Of a DNA stretch of 64,000 nt, positions 33,214 through 42,014 are shown in pieces. The stretch lies in NCBI RefSeq assembly GCF_019039215.1, contig NZ_JAHNZZ010000001.1, positions 1,763,670-1,827,669 on the forward strand. The letters are read 5' to 3'. Each line of letters opens with the position of its first letter. Position 1 is the stretch's first letter. The notes beneath the pieces are model-generated. The model saw nothing but the letters and a program-made list of their open reading frames with translations, did not search any database and was not told where the DNA came from. The translations under genes and the position numbers were made by a program. Source of the stretch: Bacillus sp. FJAT-29790. GTDB lineage: Bacteria; Bacillota; Bacilli; Bacillales; Cytobacillaceae.

Positions 33214-33690
33214 ATGCATATGCATAAGTTTGAAAAAATTTGGCTCATTTTCGGGATAGGAACACTGCTTGTATTTCTAACCGTCATTGGCGTCAGTGCT
33301 TTCTATCTTGGAAACCAGCCGCCAAGCTGTTTAGCAACAATTGATCCGGAAAAGGTTGACACACAAGTGCCTTTTAATGAGCCTGGACTAAAAAAAGTTG
33401 AAGGAAAAGATTGGGATTATGAATTAGTTTTTGTCGCATCCGCATTCAATTATGACCCTGGACATGTTCAAGTTCCACTTGGAGCGAAAGTAAAGGTCAT
33501 TGCTACTACAAAGGATGTTATTCACGGATTTGAGGTTGCAGGGACGAATGTCAATATGATGCTTGAGCCTGGGTATATTAGTGAACTTGTTTATACATTT
33601 AATAAACCTGGAGAGTTTTTAGTTCTATGTAATGAATATTGTGGGATTGGACACCACATGATGACATCGACGATTGAGGTGGTTGAATAA
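33214..33690 (+). CDS. cbaB: ba3-type cytochrome c oxidase subunit II
   Basis: A 158-residue protein with one N-terminal span (about 8-32) and an extracytoplasmic cupredoxin domain. The dinuclear CuA site is complete: His in DVIHGFEV, then CNEYCGIGHHMM (C-x3-C-x3-H-x2-M). It takes electrons from cytochrome c. The small size and single span are typical of ba3-type rather than caa3-type subunit II. The start has GAAAGGGGAAAA; the stop is adjacent to the cbaA start. Confidence 0.93.
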   Translation: MHMHKFEKIWLIFGIGTLLVFLTVIGVSAFYLGNQPPSCLATIDPEKVDTQVPFNEPGLKKVEGKDWDYELVFVASAFNYDPGHVQVPLGAKVKVIATTKDVIHGFEVAGTNVNMMLEPGYISELVYTFNKPGEFLVLCNEYCGIGHHMMTSTIEVVE

Positions 33691-35345
33691 TGATTAACAA
33701 ACAAGCTAATCCGAATGTTGACCGCCGTGATGGAAAATTGGCAATGGCTCACTTCTATGTTGCATTCATTGCTTTAGCAATTGGTGGCCTTGCAGGTTTG
33801 TTACAAACTTTAGTTCGTTCAGGAAAATTCACTTTACCAGCTGGAATTGGTTATTACCAAATCCTCACAGTGCATGGAGTTGTTTTAGGACTTGTCCTTA
33901 CTATTTTCTTTATCATCGGCTTTATGCTTTCTTGTGTCAGCAAAACATCAGGAACGTTTTCCGGCCGCCAACGGACAACTGGTTGGATTGGTTTTTGGTT
34001 AAAGACAATCGGTACGGCAACTGCAGCTACGATGATCCTATTAAATGAAGCAACAGTGCTTTTCACTTTCTATGCACCACTTCAAGCACATGCACTCTTT
34101 TACATAGGATTGACATTAGTGATTGTCGGTACTTGGTTTGACGCTGGAGTTATTTTCACAAAGTACTTTGCATGGAAAAAACAAAATCCTGGCATCCCAA
34201 GCCCGCTTTTAACATTTATGGCTGTTATCACATTCATCATGTGGTGTGTTGCTTCAATTGGAGTGGCAATCACCGTTCTATTCCAAATGCTTCCTTGGTC
34301 GCTTGGACTAATTGATACAATGAACATCGGTCTAAGCCGGACATTATTCTGGTATTTCGGCCACCCACTTGTATATTTCTGGTTATTCCCAGCTTACATG
34401 GCATGGTATGTAATTATTCCAAAGGTGATTGGCGGAAAAATCTTCTCCGACGCTTTAGCTCGGATGTCATTTGTTTTGCTCTTGCTATTTTCAATCCCAG
34501 TTGGCTTCCACCACCAGTTATTGGAGCCAGGAATTGATCCAGCATGGAAATTCTTACAAGTTGTCTTAACTTTCTTAGTTGTCGTCCCTTCATTAATGAC
34601 TGCTTTCTCAATATTCGCTACGTTCGAAAACTTTGGACGTTTAAAGGGAGCAACGGGCCTTTTCGGCTGGTTTAAAAAGCTTCCATGGGGTGATGCACGC
34701 TTTACGGTACCTTTCATTGGAATGGTTGCCTTTATCCCTGGGGGTGCAGGTGGAATTGTTAACGCATCTCACCAGATGAACCAAGTTGTGCATAATACGA
34801 TTTGGGTAACAGGACACTTTCATTTAACTGCTGCTACAGCTGTTATGTTAACGTACTTCGGCATCTCTTTTTGGCTAATACCGCATTTAACAGGACGAAC
34901 TTTTACGAAAAAGTTGAATAAAATTGCCATGATCCAAGGGATCACCTGGGCTATTGGGATGACTTTCATGTCAGGTGCCATGCATGCTGCCGGATTACTA
35001 GGCGCACCACGCCGCTCTGCTTTCTCTGAATACGGCGGTGCTGCCCAAGCAGCGGAATGGATACCATATCAAATCGCACAAGCAGTTGGCGGATCCATTC
35101 TTTTCATATCAATCATCATCATGCTTTATATCGTTGTGAATCTTTCGTTCTTTGCTCCAAAAGGTGATCAGGAATTCCCAGTTGGAGAAGTTGCAGAACA
35201 AGCAGAAAAAGTTCCAATGGTGTTTGATAACATGAAGATTTGGCTTGGAATTACAGCAGCTCTCATCTTATTCGCTTACACAATTCCGTTAATTGATTTA
35301 ATCCAGAATGCACCACCTGGAGCAAAAGGCTTTAAACTCTGGTAA
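33690..35345 (+). CDS. cbaA: ba3-type cytochrome c oxidase subunit I
   Basis: A 551-residue heme-copper oxidase subunit I with 12-13 spans. Heme and copper ligands are seen in LTVHGVVLGL (low-spin heme His), YFGHPLVYFWLFPAYM (CuB His and the cross-linked Tyr region), HHQLLEPGI (two CuB His) and VTGHFHLTAATAV (high-spin and low-spin heme His). It is the B-type, proton-pumping terminal oxidase with high oxygen affinity. Its ATG begins at the last base of the cbaB TAA. Confidence 0.94.
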   Translation: MINKQANPNVDRRDGKLAMAHFYVAFIALAIGGLAGLLQTLVRSGKFTLPAGIGYYQILTVHGVVLGLVLTIFFIIGFMLSCVSKTSGTFSGRQRTTGWIGFWLKTIGTATAATMILLNEATVLFTFYAPLQAHALFYIGLTLVIVGTWFDAGVIFTKYFAWKKQNPGIPSPLLTFMAVITFIMWCVASIGVAITVLFQMLPWSLGLIDTMNIGLSRTLFWYFGHPLVYFWLFPAYMAWYVIIPKVIGGKIFSDALARMSFVLLLLFSIPVGFHHQLLEPGIDPAWKFLQVVLTFLVVVPSLMTAFSIFATFENFGRLKGATGLFGWFKKLPWGDARFTVPFIGMVAFIPGGAGGIVNASHQMNQVVHNTIWVTGHFHLTAATAVMLTYFGISFWLIPHLTGRTFTKKLNKIAMIQGITWAIGMTFMSGAMHAAGLLGAPRRSAFSEYGGAAQAAEWIPYQIAQAVGGSILFISIIIMLYIVVNLSFFAPKGDQEFPVGEVAEQAEKVPMVFDNMKIWLGITAALILFAYTIPLIDLIQNAPPGAKGFKLW

Positions 35346-35350
35346 GAAAT

Positions 35351-35384
35351 CAACACTCCGATCAATGATCGGAGTGTTTTTTAA
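35351..35384. terminator. bidirectional terminator between cbaA and the EamA gene
   Basis: AACACTCCGATC pairs with GATCGGAGTGTT around a 4-nt loop, with TTTTAA on the plus side; it overlaps the stop of the convergent EamA gene. Confidence 0.85.
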
Positions 35385-36295
35385 TTTGCTAAGTCCGTTT
35401 CTTCGATAAGGTTTTCTTTTTTACGGATCGGCATATTGACTATTAAAACAGAACTTAGGATTAATAATGCACCTACAATTTGAATGATCCCAAGCCTTTC
35501 TCCATAAAGCATGACGCCTAACATCGTGGCTACCACAGGTTCAATTGTAGCAATAACTGCGGCTTTGCTCCCTTCTGTCTTCTCAAGCCCCCATGTGTAT
35601 AAAAAATAAGCTAATACAGTTGGGATTAGCCCTAAACCAACACTATATAGCAATACATTGACATTGAGTAAAACGTCAAGCTTTTCCCAAAGCTGAGTGA
35701 CAGGGATGAGTGCAATAGAAGCAACTAGAAAGGTATATAAAGTAATTGTAAACGGCTGATACTTCTTTAAGGCAAACTTCCCAAAAATCGTATACAATGC
35801 ATAACCAAGCCCTGACCCTAATCCTGTTAAAATTCCAATGAAAGTAATCGTGCTCTGCCCAGCAGTTAAACCTGCAATTAATATACAGCCGACTAGGGTC
35901 CCTGCTACAGCAAGGAGTTTATTCAGGCTGAGCCCTTCTTTTAAAAAAATGAAAGATAACACAGTCACAAAAGCCGGGGCCGTATAAAGCAGAATAACAG
36001 CGATCGAGATATTCATCTGGCTAATTGTTGTAAAATAACAAAAGTTAAAAAACACAACACTAAAGATACCTGTTCCGACAAACAATCGACCATCTGTGAT
36101 TCGATTCAGCTTCATTTGATTTCGGTAGCGTACGAACCCAATTAGCAATAGGAATATGGCAGCAAATGCCACTCTAATAGCAACGATTTCCATTGCTGTA
36201 AAGCCATAATCTCCTAAGCCTTTTACAAAGAAAGCAATCAGTCCCCAGAGACTCGCTCCTGAAGCAATCATAAAGTAAGGAAGAAGTTTTTTCAT
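35381..36295 (-). CDS. EamA/DMT-family transporter
   Basis: A 304-residue, ten-span transporter of two EamA repeats (ASLWGLIAFFVKGLGDYGF opening repeat 1; LGSGLGYALYTIFGKFALKK opening repeat 2). The form resembles RarD/YcbK-type carriers; substrate not deducible. It starts 52 nt after the ypwA stop and reads in the same direction. The intervening DNA has a hairpin without a clear T-run, so partial read-through is possible. Confidence 0.86.
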   Translation of the reverse strand: MKKLLPYFMIASGASLWGLIAFFVKGLGDYGFTAMEIVAIRVAFAAIFLLLIGFVRYRNQMKLNRITDGRLFVGTGIFSVVFFNFCYFTTISQMNISIAVILLYTAPAFVTVLSFIFLKEGLSLNKLLAVAGTLVGCILIAGLTAGQSTITFIGILTGLGSGLGYALYTIFGKFALKKYQPFTITLYTFLVASIALIPVTQLWEKLDVLLNVNVLLYSVGLGLIPTVLAYFLYTWGLEKTEGSKAAVIATIEPVVATMLGVMLYGERLGIIQIVGALLILSSVLIVNMPIRKKENLIEETDLAN

Positions 36296-36347
36296 TTTAT
36301 ACTCCTGTGAAGGAAAGGATGACGGTACGTCACCCCTTCAATCCTTC

Positions 36348-37868
36348 TTATTTTAATTGATAAACATTGCCGTATTTTTCATACAAATAATCAATTAGGT
36401 ACTGAGCATTCAGTCCCTCGCCTGTTACATCATTTAAGATCTCAAGCGGTTTTTTCATTTTTCCAAATTGGTGAACATGTTTCGTGAACCATTCTTTGAT
36501 AGGTGTTAAATTTCCTTCTTCAAGCAGCTTATCGTAGTCAGGCAGGTCTTTTAACATTGCATTCTTCAGCTGGGCCGCATACATATAGCCTAATGCATAG
36601 GAAGGAAAATATCCGAACATCCCGCCCGACCAGTGCACATCCTGCAGAACGCCTTGGGCATCATTTTCCGGCGTTAATCCTAAATATTCCTTATATTTCT
36701 CATTCCAAACATGTGGCAAGTCTTTCACATCAATCTCATTATTAAATAATCCTTTTTCGATCTCATAGCGAATAATCACATGCAGTGAATATGTTAATTC
36801 ATCTGCTTCAATGCGAATAAGCGATGGCTTCGATTCATTGATCGCCCTGTAAAAGTCAGCTAAATGTACATCATCAAATTGCCCGTTTGAATGCTCCTTT
36901 AATAAGTCATAATTCTTTTTCCAAAACGATGGATGACGCCCGACAAAATTCTCATAGAATAATGATTGCGATTCGTGAATGCCCATCGAAGTGCCCGTAC
37001 ATAATGGCGTACCAATTAATTTTGCGGAAAGATTTTGCTCATATAAAGCATGACCCCCTTCATGGATCGTTCCGAATACGGCCGTTCGGAAGTCGCTCTC
37101 ATCATATCTAGTCGTCACACGGACGTCTCCAGGACTTATTCCAATAGCAAAAGGATGAACGGTTTCATCTAAGCGGCCTGCATTGAAGTCGTAACCCATC
37201 TGTTTCAGAATTTCCAAACTAAATTCGCGCTGATTTTCTTTTGGAAAATGCTCAAACAGGAAGGCTGTTGCTGGTTTATGATCAGACTCGGAAATTCTTT
37301 GCACAAGAGGAACGATTTTCTCCCGCAGCTCACCAAAAACTTGGTCCAGCACTTCAACGGTAACCCCTGGCTCATACATGTCTAGAAGGGTATTATATTT
37401 ATTCCCCTCGTAACCCCAATAGCCGATAAAGCGCTTCGTCTTTTCCACTAATTTCTCTAAGTAAGGGCGGAACATCTCAAAATCCGATTTGGCTCTCGCC
37501 TCTTCCCAAACACTTTCTGCCTTTGACTGAAGAATAACGTACTCCTTATATTCATCTGCGGGGATCTTTTTATTGCGGTCATATTCCTTCTTACATTCCT
37601 GAAGCGTTTTCTTTGTTACTTCAGAAAGATAATTGCCTTTTTCTGTACCTGATAATTCTGCTATGTATGCTGCCATTTCTTCTGATGTGGACATTTTAAA
37701 TACTTCTGAAGACAGCATTCCAATTATCTCTGAACGCTGCTCTACGCCTTTTTTAGGGGCACCTGTACGTAAATCCCAGTAAATTAATGAGAGTGCTTCA
37801 TTGTAAGCTGCCATCTTTTTCACATATTCCAAAAACTCATTTTCAGTTTGTTTTATTGTTTCTCTCAT
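36348..37868 (-). CDS. ypwA: M32-family metallocarboxypeptidase YpwA
   Basis: A 506-residue zinc carboxypeptidase of family M32 (Taq carboxypeptidase type). The zinc site is FGTIHEGGHALYEQ (HExxH), with the third ligand in GIHESQSLFYENFVG. The family landmark HPFAIGISPGDVRVTTRY lies just before it. It releases C-terminal residues, with broad specificity except proline. Length is normal for the family. AAGGGGGAAA precedes the ATG. Confidence 0.94.
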   Translation of the reverse strand: MRETIKQTENEFLEYVKKMAAYNEALSLIYWDLRTGAPKKGVEQRSEIIGMLSSEVFKMSTSEEMAAYIAELSGTEKGNYLSEVTKKTLQECKKEYDRNKKIPADEYKEYVILQSKAESVWEEARAKSDFEMFRPYLEKLVEKTKRFIGYWGYEGNKYNTLLDMYEPGVTVEVLDQVFGELREKIVPLVQRISESDHKPATAFLFEHFPKENQREFSLEILKQMGYDFNAGRLDETVHPFAIGISPGDVRVTTRYDESDFRTAVFGTIHEGGHALYEQNLSAKLIGTPLCTGTSMGIHESQSLFYENFVGRHPSFWKKNYDLLKEHSNGQFDDVHLADFYRAINESKPSLIRIEADELTYSLHVIIRYEIEKGLFNNEIDVKDLPHVWNEKYKEYLGLTPENDAQGVLQDVHWSGGMFGYFPSYALGYMYAAQLKNAMLKDLPDYDKLLEEGNLTPIKEWFTKHVHQFGKMKKPLEILNDVTGEGLNAQYLIDYLYEKYGNVYQLK

Positions 37869-38036
37869 CCTGTTTCCCCCTTAAAGTCAAATACTATTAT
37901 ATTTTATCACATTCTTTTGAAAAAACAGGAATTAGACGGGTTTTCACAAATAAATAAAACGCTAATTTCCAACAGAAAAAGACAACAGATTCACTGTTGC
38001 CTTGCATTTGAGGAACGCGTATTCATTTAAATCTTA

Positions 38037-38264
38037 GGCTGTGTTCGGATATATTTGTTGTTATTGCCTATAAAGTTTGCCCGTTGATTTCCGCTGCGGG
38101 CACTTGCTTTCCGCGGGGAGGGACGGAAGCCTCCTCGGCTTACCGCCTGTGGGGTCTCCCGCTTCCCTCTATTCCCGCAGGAGTCAAGCGCCCTCCGCTC
38201 CAATCAACTCAGATTATTAAATAAAAATCACATTATAAAAGCAACAAACTTTATAAAAACGGCC
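38037..38264 (-). mobile_element. MITE copy, subfamily A, with perfect 8-bp target duplication
   Basis: Left end GGCTGTGTTCG, right end TATAAAAACGGCC, flanked by AAATCTTA on both sides (38029-38036 and 38265-38272). The right-hand duplicate overlaps the stop codon of the DUF2249 gene (38270-38272). The interior includes CGTTGATTTCCGCTGCGGGC and the matching arm GCGCCCTCCGCTCCAATCAA, which give a long imperfect stem. Confidence 0.92.
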
Positions 38265-38269
38265 AAATC

Positions 38270-38503
38270 TTATTTCTTACCAATTGCTACCTTCCATGTA
38301 TCTGGTCCTTCTTCAAGATATTCCCACGTGAATTGGTTTTCTCTTTCCATCATAAATTGATATTGCAACGGTCTTGGATCATGGTCATTGACTAATTGCA
38401 TAAATTGGCCTGATTCTAAGGAATCAAATGTTCTAAAAATAGTCGGATGCTTTTCACGCGGCGGATAATCGGGTGCAATAACGGTTTGAGCGAATTCTTT
38501 CAT
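38270..38503 (-). CDS. DUF2249 protein
   Basis: Seventy-seven residues with the DUF2249 pattern: HPTIFRTFDSLESGQFMQLV, NDHDPRPLQYQF, and the closing FTWEYLEEGPDTWKVAIGK. DUF2249 proteins are small TusA-like folds often found with oxidases or nitrogen-oxide genes; the biochemical role is unknown. Two more copies are at 48977 and 49216. AGGAGGAAAG precedes the ATG, and a Crp/Fnr-type box lies upstream. The stop codon lies within the duplicated target of the adjacent MITE. Confidence 0.87.
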   Translation of the reverse strand: MKEFAQTVIAPDYPPREKHPTIFRTFDSLESGQFMQLVNDHDPRPLQYQFMMERENQFTWEYLEEGPDTWKVAIGKK

Positions 38504-38536
38504 TTTCTTTCCTCCTAATCTGTAATTAACACCTTT

Positions 38537-38579
38537 ATCTTATATAATTAGGGCTAATCAATTAGTGAGGCTGGTCACG
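38537..38579 (-). promoter_or_regulatory. Crp/Fnr-type box and promoter of the DUF2249 gene
   Basis: On the minus strand CGTGACCAGCCTCACT (38564-38579) with -10 TAAGAT at 38537-38542. The distance from box start to -10 is 37 nt, identical to the sites at 32875 and 48167. The predicted leader is about 27 nt. Confidence 0.65.
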
Positions 38580-38718
38580 GTATTGCTATGATATTTCTCC
38601 AACACGTTAAGTATTTTCTCATAATAATTGCTCGGTTTAAGAAGCGAATATTCGTTTTACAGCTCATAAACAGCTATAATGGGGAAAGACAGAATATATT
38701 ACAATAGGAAGAGATTAG

Positions 38719-39876
38719 ATGAAACCGTTTATTTTATTTCTCGTTTTGCTTGCTTTTATCGATATGTTTGCTCAGTTGCCAATTATGAGTCCGTTTGCGA
38801 AAAGCTTGGGTGCTTCGCCTGCGTTAATAGGGTTAGTCGTCGGGATGTATTCATTCTCTAATATGTTTGGAAACATTTTAGCAGGATATTGGATTGATAA
38901 ACAAGGCGCAAAAAAGGTTTTGATTATTGGCTTTTTCTTTACAGGAGCCATTCTCCTTCTCTATACAATTGTGACTACTCCTTCACAATTAATGGCCGTG
39001 AGATTCCTTCATGGCTTATTTAGCGGTTTTCTTGTTCCTGCTGCTTTCACTGTTATTGCAAATAAGGGGAAAGATGGAAAACAAGGAAAGTCAATGGCTA
39101 TTTCTGGCGTAGCTGTCGGTATTTCAGCCATTATCGGACCTGCTTTCGGTGGGATAGTTACCTCAAAATACGGCATTAACTGGGTGTTTATAATTATTGC
39201 CGTTATCATGCTATTAATCGCTGTTTTGTCATTCTTTGTCCTTCCGAATGGAGTTACAGCAATATCGAGAAAAATCGAGCCACCTGTTAATACACTTTTT
39301 TCCTTATTAAAAGCCCCTATGTTGGCTATTAGCTTTACAGGCGCTTTTTCCCTTATGTTTGCCCAAGGAGTATTGGCATACATGCTTCCGTTGCAGGTTG
39401 AAGCTCTTAACTATGGCACCCACTTCAGCGGCATTCTCCTTAGTGCATTCGGCATTACCGCCATCTTAATTTTTGGCTTACCAACCAATAAGCTCTTTGA
39501 TGCCTATCAGCACCATCATCTGATGATGGTTGGCATGAGCATTATCGGCATCGCTCTCATTTTTTTAAGTTGGGCAGCTTCCTTGCTGTTTTTGTTTACC
39601 TGTATGGTCATTTATGGGATTGGATTCGCATTGTTATTTCCATCCATGACTGCATTGCTCGTCCAACACACAGATCAAGAAACAAGAGGAAAAGCTTTTG
39701 GACTGTTTTATGCATTTTTCTCTATTGGCACTGTTGTTGGCTCTTCATTAACAGGTTTATTAGCTGTCAGTTTTGGAATGGGCTTCGTAATCGCAGCATG
39801 CATTTTGTTCGCAAATACGCTTTGGCTATTCTTTTATTTTAAAAACAAACCATCAGTATTAGGAAGTCTGGAGTGA
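38719..39876 (+). CDS. MFS transporter
   Basis: A 385-residue major facilitator with 12 spans. Signature between spans 2 and 3: GYWIDKQGAKKVLI (the GxxxDRxGxxK variant). Span 5 has the antiporter-like GVAVGISAIIGPAFGGIVTS, suggesting a drug/H+ antiporter of the DHA1 group. Substrate unknown. The ribosome site is AGGAAGAGA. A small zinc-binding gene follows four bases later. Confidence 0.88.
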   Translation: MKPFILFLVLLAFIDMFAQLPIMSPFAKSLGASPALIGLVVGMYSFSNMFGNILAGYWIDKQGAKKVLIIGFFFTGAILLLYTIVTTPSQLMAVRFLHGLFSGFLVPAAFTVIANKGKDGKQGKSMAISGVAVGISAIIGPAFGGIVTSKYGINWVFIIIAVIMLLIAVLSFFVLPNGVTAISRKIEPPVNTLFSLLKAPMLAISFTGAFSLMFAQGVLAYMLPLQVEALNYGTHFSGILLSAFGITAILIFGLPTNKLFDAYQHHHLMMVGMSIIGIALIFLSWAASLLFLFTCMVIYGIGFALLFPSMTALLVQHTDQETRGKAFGLFYAFFSIGTVVGSSLTGLLAVSFGMGFVIAACILFANTLWLFFYFKNKPSVLGSLE

Positions 39877-39880
39877 TTAT

Positions 39881-40021
39881 GTGGAAGAATTCGTGGGCAA
39901 GTGTCTCATTTGCCGAAAGAATCTCTATTGTATCGATGGCTTTTTTAATGGTGTTCATACGGATGAAAAGCAAACCCTTTGCTTTAATTGTGCCGAAAAA
40001 GAGGAAAAATCCGCAGAATAA
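39881..40021 (+). CDS. 46-residue four-cysteine zinc-finger protein
   Basis: GTG start, 5-6 nt after TGGAGTG. The product begins MEEFVGKCLICRKNLYCIDG and continues with TDEKQTLCFNCAEK. CLIC and CFNC form a probable zinc site, with an extra Cys17. It begins 4 nt after the MFS stop and is likely co-transcribed. An overlapping longer frame (39873-40103) has no such pattern and was rejected. Function unknown. Confidence 0.68.
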   Translation: MEEFVGKCLICRKNLYCIDGFFNGVHTDEKQTLCFNCAEKEEKSAE

Positions 40022-40030
40022 ACTGCGGAT
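40003..40030 (-). terminator. terminator of the nucleoside/pseudouridine operon
   Basis: On the minus strand ATCCGCAG pairs with CTGCGGAT over 6 nt, followed by TTTTTCC, 16 nt after the rbsK stop. It overlaps the end of the convergent zinc-finger gene. Confidence 0.82.
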
Positions 40031-40045
40031 TACTTTGAAGGATGA

Positions 40046-40927
40046 CTATCTTTCTAAATTCACCCTTTTTAACACGCTTTCCAATGAAGGCATCCCGCTT
40101 TGAGCACCTTTTTTTTCAACTGATATTGAAGCACTTGCATTTGCAAATCGTACGGCTTCTTCAATGCTTTTTCCTTCTGTTATTGCAACAGCGAAACTCC
40201 CATTGAAAGTATCACCAGCGCCTGTTGTATCAACCGTATTAGTGTTAAATCCTTTAATGAATATATGCAGTTTACCATCATAAAAACGAGCACCTTTGTC
40301 ACCTAAGGTTACGATTAATTTATTGGGATAACGTTCTAATGATTGTTCAATATTTTCACCAAAAATACTAATACATTCAGATTCATTTGGTGTGATATAA
40401 GTTGCTAAATCAATAAATTCTTTTTTAAAATTATCAATTGGTGCAGGATTCAATACAACAGGTACGTTATGATCTTTACATATTTTCAATACTTTATGAA
40501 CTGTATTTGAAGGTATTTCTAACTGTATGACTACCATTTCACTTTTAATAATCTCATTTTTAACAAGTTCTATTTCTTTAGATGTCAATCGATTATTCGC
40601 CCCAGGAACGACAATAATTCTATTATCACCATCGGATACAATGATTGTAGCAGTACCTGTTGTTTCATCAGGAAACAAGAACAGATGATCCGTTTTAACG
40701 TTTTCTTGTTTTAATGAGGTCAATGCGATCTTTCCATATTCATCAGTACCACATGCACCAATAATTTGCGCTTCCTTACCTAATCTCGCAATAGATACGA
40801 CCTGATTTGCACCTTTTCCACCAAAAAAAGTTGAAAAAGAGTTCCCTAACCTAGTCTCGCCTTTATTAGGTACGTGATCTGTTTGAACAACTAAATCCAT
40901 ATTTATGCTTCCAATTACGGTAATCAT
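40046..40927 (-). CDS. rbsK: ribokinase RbsK
   Basis: PfkB-family kinase of 293 residues. N-terminal GSINMDLVVQ and FFGGKGANQVVSIARLG bind the sugar; the C-terminal catalytic and anion-hole motif is DTTGAGDTFNGSFAVAI. It phosphorylates ribose to ribose 5-phosphate. As last gene of the operon it would capture ribose released by the nucleoside hydrolase upstream, feeding the pentose phosphate pathway. The ribosome site is AGAGGTGA. Confidence 0.92.
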   Translation of the reverse strand: MITVIGSINMDLVVQTDHVPNKGETRLGNSFSTFFGGKGANQVVSIARLGKEAQIIGACGTDEYGKIALTSLKQENVKTDHLFLFPDETTGTATIIVSDGDNRIIVVPGANNRLTSKEIELVKNEIIKSEMVVIQLEIPSNTVHKVLKICKDHNVPVVLNPAPIDNFKKEFIDLATYITPNESECISIFGENIEQSLERYPNKLIVTLGDKGARFYDGKLHIFIKGFNTNTVDTTGAGDTFNGSFAVAITEGKSIEEAVRFANASASISVEKKGAQSGMPSLESVLKRVNLER

Positions 40928-40964
40928 TTTTTCACCTCTATTAAAAGTTAATCATAGATTAATA

Positions 40965-41032
40965 GGCAGTTATCCCCCACTTAAAGACTTATGAGTGGGG
41001 GATAACTGCCCGCAAATGTCCGACGACGGACA
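40965..41032 (-). other. double-hairpin element between the nucleoside hydrolase gene and rbsK
   Basis: GGCAGTTATCCCCCACT (40965-40981) pairs perfectly over 17 bp with AGTGGGGGATAACTGCC (40994-41010), with a 12-nt loop. Seven bases on, TGTCCG pairs with CGGACA around ACGA (41017-41032). No T-run follows on either strand, so it is not a simple terminator. Stems of this type resemble ends of IS200/IS605-type elements or their palindromic derivatives; an mRNA-stability element is the alternative. Confidence 0.6.
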
Positions 41033-41057
41033 GGATGCCCTAGCCAGGCTTTAGATT

Positions 41058-41990
41058 CTAGTATGTTTTAAGTGCGTCAATCATTAGTTTCCAAAAACCT
41101 TCTACATCAAGTTCTAATCCAAACTTCGCATTTACTTTTCTGCCAGTAACCCCATGCAAATCAACCAACATTGTTCCTGCAGTGAACTCACCTTTCGTTT
41201 CCACTGTAATATTTACGTCTTTCGTCTTAAACAATTCTGGTGCAACACAATATGCCACCGTTAATACATCATGGACTGGCGCCCCATCAAAATCGAACAT
41301 TTCTTTATATGTTGAGGCAAAAAATACTAATAATTCACCAACTATTTTCGCCACTTTGTTATCAATTTTATTTACTTGATCGATCACTTCTTTTGTTGCT
41401 AAAGCTTGATGTGTGATATCTAGTCCCATTACTACTATTGGAATCCCGCTATCAAATACTTTTTTTGCGGCTTCTGGATCTGCCCAAATATTAAATTCAG
41501 CTGTTGGTGTCCAGTTACCAAATGTTCCACCACCCATTAGGACAATCTCTTCAATATTATCCTTAATTTCTGGTGCTTTAGATAACGCTAATGCTATATT
41601 CGTTAATGGAGCTGTCGGAAGGAGGGTAACAGGTTCTTTTGATTCTTTGACAAGTCTAATAATCGTATCAGACCCATGTTCCCCACTCCAACTGCGTGAA
41701 GGTTCCGGTAAATCAGGTCCATCTAAACCTGAATCTCCATGAATACCAGGTGCAGTTTCTCGTACACGAATCAATGGCTCACTTGCACCTTTTGAAACAA
41801 TAACATCATGTAATGAAACTAAATCACAAGTTTTTAAGGCATTTATCGTCGTTTTTTCGATTTCTGCATTTCCTGAAACCGTTGTAATCCCCAATATTTC
41901 TAATTTCGGTTGTGAAGCTGCTAAAATAATGGCAATTGCGTCATCATGCCCCGGATCACAATCCATAATCACTTTTCTTCTTTTAGTCAT
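41058..41990 (-). CDS. inosine/uridine-preferring nucleoside hydrolase
   Basis: A 310-residue nucleoside hydrolase. The calcium-binding cluster is VIMDCDPGHDDAIAI, with the further motifs LLPTAPLTNIA, EEIVLMGG and NIWADPEAA; the last Asp/His pair lies in APVHDVLTVAY. It splits ribonucleosides into base and ribose. It lies between the CNT permease and rbsK, giving uptake, hydrolysis and phosphorylation in order. Base preference cannot be read directly. The ribosome site is GGAGTGAGA. Confidence 0.92.
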   Translation of the reverse strand: MTKRRKVIMDCDPGHDDAIAIILAASQPKLEILGITTVSGNAEIEKTTINALKTCDLVSLHDVIVSKGASEPLIRVRETAPGIHGDSGLDGPDLPEPSRSWSGEHGSDTIIRLVKESKEPVTLLPTAPLTNIALALSKAPEIKDNIEEIVLMGGGTFGNWTPTAEFNIWADPEAAKKVFDSGIPIVVMGLDITHQALATKEVIDQVNKIDNKVAKIVGELLVFFASTYKEMFDFDGAPVHDVLTVAYCVAPELFKTKDVNITVETKGEFTAGTMLVDLHGVTGRKVNAKFGLELDVEGFWKLMIDALKTY

Positions 41991-42014
41991 TTTATTCTCA
42001 CTCCTATATATAAA

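Noticed and set aside
39873-40103. 76-codon plus-strand frame after the MFS gene
   Set aside because: It overlaps a shorter frame (39881-40021) that has a good ribosome site and a CxxC/CxxC pattern, and it runs into the antisense of rbsK.
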